Source: Martelella alba
Lineage (GTDB): Bacteria > Pseudomonadota > Gammaproteobacteria > Enterobacterales > Enterobacteriaceae
Direction: 5' to 3'
DNA length: 64,000 nt
NCBI RefSeq assembly: GCF_005217455.1
Contig: NZ_SZPQ01000021.1
Location: 1-64,000 of the forward strand
Shown one piece after another: positions 62,055 through 64,000 of this stretch. Under the pieces are notes generated by a model. The model was given only the letters and a program-made list of their open reading frames with translations. It made no database searches and was not told the origin of the DNA. Numbering within the stretch: the stretch's first letter is position 1; each line of letters starts with the position of its first letter. The translations under genes were made by a program, and so were the position numbers.

Positions 62055-63595
62055 TGCCGCCGGATTCGCTTACTTTACCGCAAACCGATACGGAAGTGGT
62101 TATTGAAACACGCGATTTGTCACGGGCCTACCCCGGCATAATGGCGCTCGATAACGTGAATTATCGCGTTTATCGCAATAAGGTCAATGTCCTTATCGGC
62201 GAAAACGGCGCGGGCAAATCCACCATGATGAAAATGCTGGCCGGGGTAGAGCAACCCACGTCCGGCCAGATACTGCTCGAAGGTAAAACCGTGACGCTCG
62301 GCTCCACGCATCAGGCGGAAAAACACGGTATCAGTATTATTTTCCAAGAGTTGAATTTGTTTCCTAACATGAGTGTCATTGATAATATTTTTATCGCAAA
62401 CGAATTTTTCCAGCGCGGCAGAATCAATGAAGAATATCAATATCAACTGGCCAAGGCCTTGCTTGACCGGCTGGAATTAAATATCGATCCTAAGACGCTT
62501 GTGGGTGAACTCGGCATTGGCCATCAACAACTTATCGAAATCGCCCGGGCGTTATCCAAAGACACGCGCGTGCTTATTATGGATGAACCCACTTCGGCGC
62601 TGAGTCAATCAGAAGTCAAAGTGTTATTTAACGTCATCGCGCAATTAAAACGGCGGGGGGTCACGATTATCTATATTTCGCATCGTCTTGAAGAACTGCT
62701 GGAAATAGGTGATCACATTACTATTTTTCGCGATGGCCGGTTTATATCGGAACGTAAAGTTTCCGATGCCAGCGTGCCCTGGATTATTGAAAACATGGTG
62801 GGGGACAAAAAGAAACATTTCGATTATCAGCCCGCCCAGCAGGGGAAAACTGTCCTGACGGTAAGAGGGCTGACCGCGTTGCACCAAAGCGGCGGCTATA
62901 AACTCAATAATATTTCTTTTAGCCTCAATAAAGGCGAGGTGGTGGGGATTTATGGTCTGCTGGGCGCGGGACGGACCGAACTGTTCAAAGGCCTGATAGG
63001 CTTGCTGCCTTGCCAGAAGGGGTATATCACGCTGAACGGCGAAAAAATAGATAAGGCGAAATTTCAGACGCGACTGAAAAAGGGGCTGGCGCTGGTGCCG
63101 GAAGATAGGCAAGCGGAAGGCATGATCCAGATGATGTCGATACAGTCCAATATGACATTGTCCGATGTCAGCCTCAAAGGATTCAGGCGCGCCTGTGGCT
63201 GGCTCAATCCCAAAAAAGAGCGTATCGGCGTCAATGACATGATCACGCAACTGGCCATCAAAGTCTCCGATCCCCAATTGCCGGTCACCTCCCTAAGCGG
63301 CGGGAATCAACAGAAAGTCGTGTTGGGCAAGGCGCTGATGACCGATCCGCAGGTGGTGCTGCTGGACGAACCGACGCGCGGTATCGATGTCGGCGCCAAA
63401 ACCGACGTGTACCATCTTATCGGCCGTATGGCGCAGCAAGGCCTTGCCGTTATTTTTTCCTCTTCGGAACTGGATGAGGTCATCTCCCTGGCCGATCGGA
63501 TCCTGGTCATGGCCGACGGACGGATTACCGCCGATTTGCCCCGGGACGCGGTAACCCGCGAAAAACTGATCGCCGCCTCAACCCCACAAGATTAA
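62051..63595 (+). CDS. Sugar ABC transporter ATPase (RbsA/MglA type)
   Basis: A 514-residue protein with two nucleotide-binding domains in tandem. The first has Walker A GENGAGKSTMMKML, signature-region ELGIGHQQLIEIARALS and Walker B LIMDEPTSAL. The second has the degenerate Walker A GLLGAGRTELFKGL, signature LSGGNQQKVVLGKAL and Walker B LLDEPTRGIDVG. The A-loop and SHRLEEL motif are typical of the CUT2 family. It starts within the last bases of the DUF2291 gene and is followed 17 bp later by the permease gene, so the four genes form an operon. Confidence 0.94.
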   Translation: MMPPDSLTLPQTDTEVVIETRDLSRAYPGIMALDNVNYRVYRNKVNVLIGENGAGKSTMMKMLAGVEQPTSGQILLEGKTVTLGSTHQAEKHGISIIFQELNLFPNMSVIDNIFIANEFFQRGRINEEYQYQLAKALLDRLELNIDPKTLVGELGIGHQQLIEIARALSKDTRVLIMDEPTSALSQSEVKVLFNVIAQLKRRGVTIIYISHRLEELLEIGDHITIFRDGRFISERKVSDASVPWIIENMVGDKKKHFDYQPAQQGKTVLTVRGLTALHQSGGYKLNNISFSLNKGEVVGIYGLLGAGRTELFKGLIGLLPCQKGYITLNGEKIDKAKFQTRLKKGLALVPEDRQAEGMIQMMSIQSNMTLSDVSLKGFRRACGWLNPKKERIGVNDMITQLAIKVSDPQLPVTSLSGGNQQKVVLGKALMTDPQVVLLDEPTRGIDVGAKTDVYHLIGRMAQQGLAVIFSSSELDEVISLADRILVMADGRITADLPRDAVTREKLIAASTPQD

Positions 63596-63612
63596 TCAGG
63601 CTGGAAACCATC

Positions 63613-64000
63613 ATGAATCAGAAATATATGTTCTATATGTACCTGCTGAAGGCCAGGACATTTATCGCCTTGCTGATTGTTATCGCATTCTTCAGCGTGA
63701 TGGTGCCGAACTTCCTGACAATGTCCAACCTCCTGATTATGACCCAACATGTCGCGATTACCGGACTACTGGCCATCGGCATGACCTTAGTGATTCTCAC
63801 GGGCGGCATCGATTTGTCCGTCGGCGCAATCGCCGGCATTTGCGGGATGGTCGCCGGGGCATTTCTGACCAACGGCGTGCCGCTGTGGAACGGCGACATC
63901 CTGTTTTTCAACGTGCTGGAAGTGATCGTCCTTGTTTCTATTTTCGGCATTCTCGTCGGTTTCGTTAATGGCGTCATCATCACCCGTTTCGGCGTCGCGC
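63613..64000 (+). CDS. RbsC-type sugar ABC permease, partial at window edge
   Basis: The first 129 residues of a CUT2-family permease. MNQKYMFYMYLLKARTFIAL is the N-terminus. The family motif GMTLVILTGGIDLSVGAIAG is at about 58-77 and FGILVGFVNGVIITRFG near the edge. It would be the channel for the RbsB-like binding protein and RbsA-like ATPase. The rest of the gene, and perhaps further enzymes such as an isomerase, lie beyond the window. Confidence 0.9.
   Translation, partial: MNQKYMFYMYLLKARTFIALLIVIAFFSVMVPNFLTMSNLLIMTQHVAITGLLAIGMTLVILTGGIDLSVGAIAGICGMVAGAFLTNGVPLWNGDILFFNVLEVIVLVSIFGILVGFVNGVIITRFGVA

Overview
The window looks like chromosomal DNA of a GC-rich member of the Enterobacterales. 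TmaR, YeeA, CdaR and SotB read as close relatives of the E. coli proteins. ACC deaminase, KdoO, many substrate-specific transporters and a dispersed two-ended intergenic repeat resemble Pectobacteriaceae or Sodalis-like bacteria with a plant or soil lifestyle. This placement is inference from remembered family sequences; no search was run. No rRNA, tRNA or CRISPR array was recognised. Genome decay is visible: a frameshifted IS5-family transposase, a TnpB remnant, an AraC-family remnant, a frameshifted lhr, and an ABC substrate-binding gene whose 5' part is lost.

Layout. 1-9.4 kb: IS remnant, yeeA, tmaR, an L-2-hydroxyacid/lactate dehydrogenase, a DNA glycosylase, a purine permease with a PurR-like box, an RpiR-type regulator and a PAS-GGDEF-EAL protein. 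9.4-13.3 kb: sotB and an amidohydrolase-MFS pair. 13.7-18.3 kb: a citrate synthase homologue in which the second catalytic His is Asn, an ADPRibase-Mn-like phosphoesterase, and glutamine-dependent NAD synthetase. 18.3-22.8 kb: mobile and regulator remnants, then an HTH-ribokinase fusion, a DHDPS-family lyase and an MHS transporter. 23.2-25.0 kb: a ClpP-like protease with a Ser-His-Asn triad, and KdoO. 25.7-29.9 kb: GntP permease, glycerate kinase and CdaR, then a SelW-like protein. 30.4-34.6 kb: a Fur-box-preceded TonB receptor and HutW. 34.7-42.1 kb: flavoprotein monooxygenase, DUF1028 protein, LysR, a damaged polyamine-type ABC system with a fused permease, and a nucleoside hydrolase. 42.4-47.0 kb: lhr. 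47.2-52.1 kb: TRAP transporter, class III aminotransferase and LysR. 52.3-55.0 kb: a DUF481 outer-membrane protein, ACC deaminase and its Lrp-type regulator. 55.3-64.0 kb: a sugar locus with a two-gene transketolase, SorC-type regulator, FGGY kinase and an RbsBAC-type ABC importer, continuing past the window edge.

Most of the window is a set of small catabolic modules, each pairing a transporter with one to three enzymes and a local regulator. The best supported as a single regulon is the last: an AT-rich 14-bp dyad (TGAATATATATTCA and close variants) occurs three times, in front of the transketolase genes, the regulator and the kinase, next to a near-consensus CRP site. That module resembles the apulose-phosphate transketolase route of D-apiose breakdown, but the substrate is inferred only. 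The observations most worth following are this operator set, the citrate synthase and ClpP homologues with altered catalytic residues, and the deletion that fused a lysR 5' end to the tail of a substrate-binding gene.
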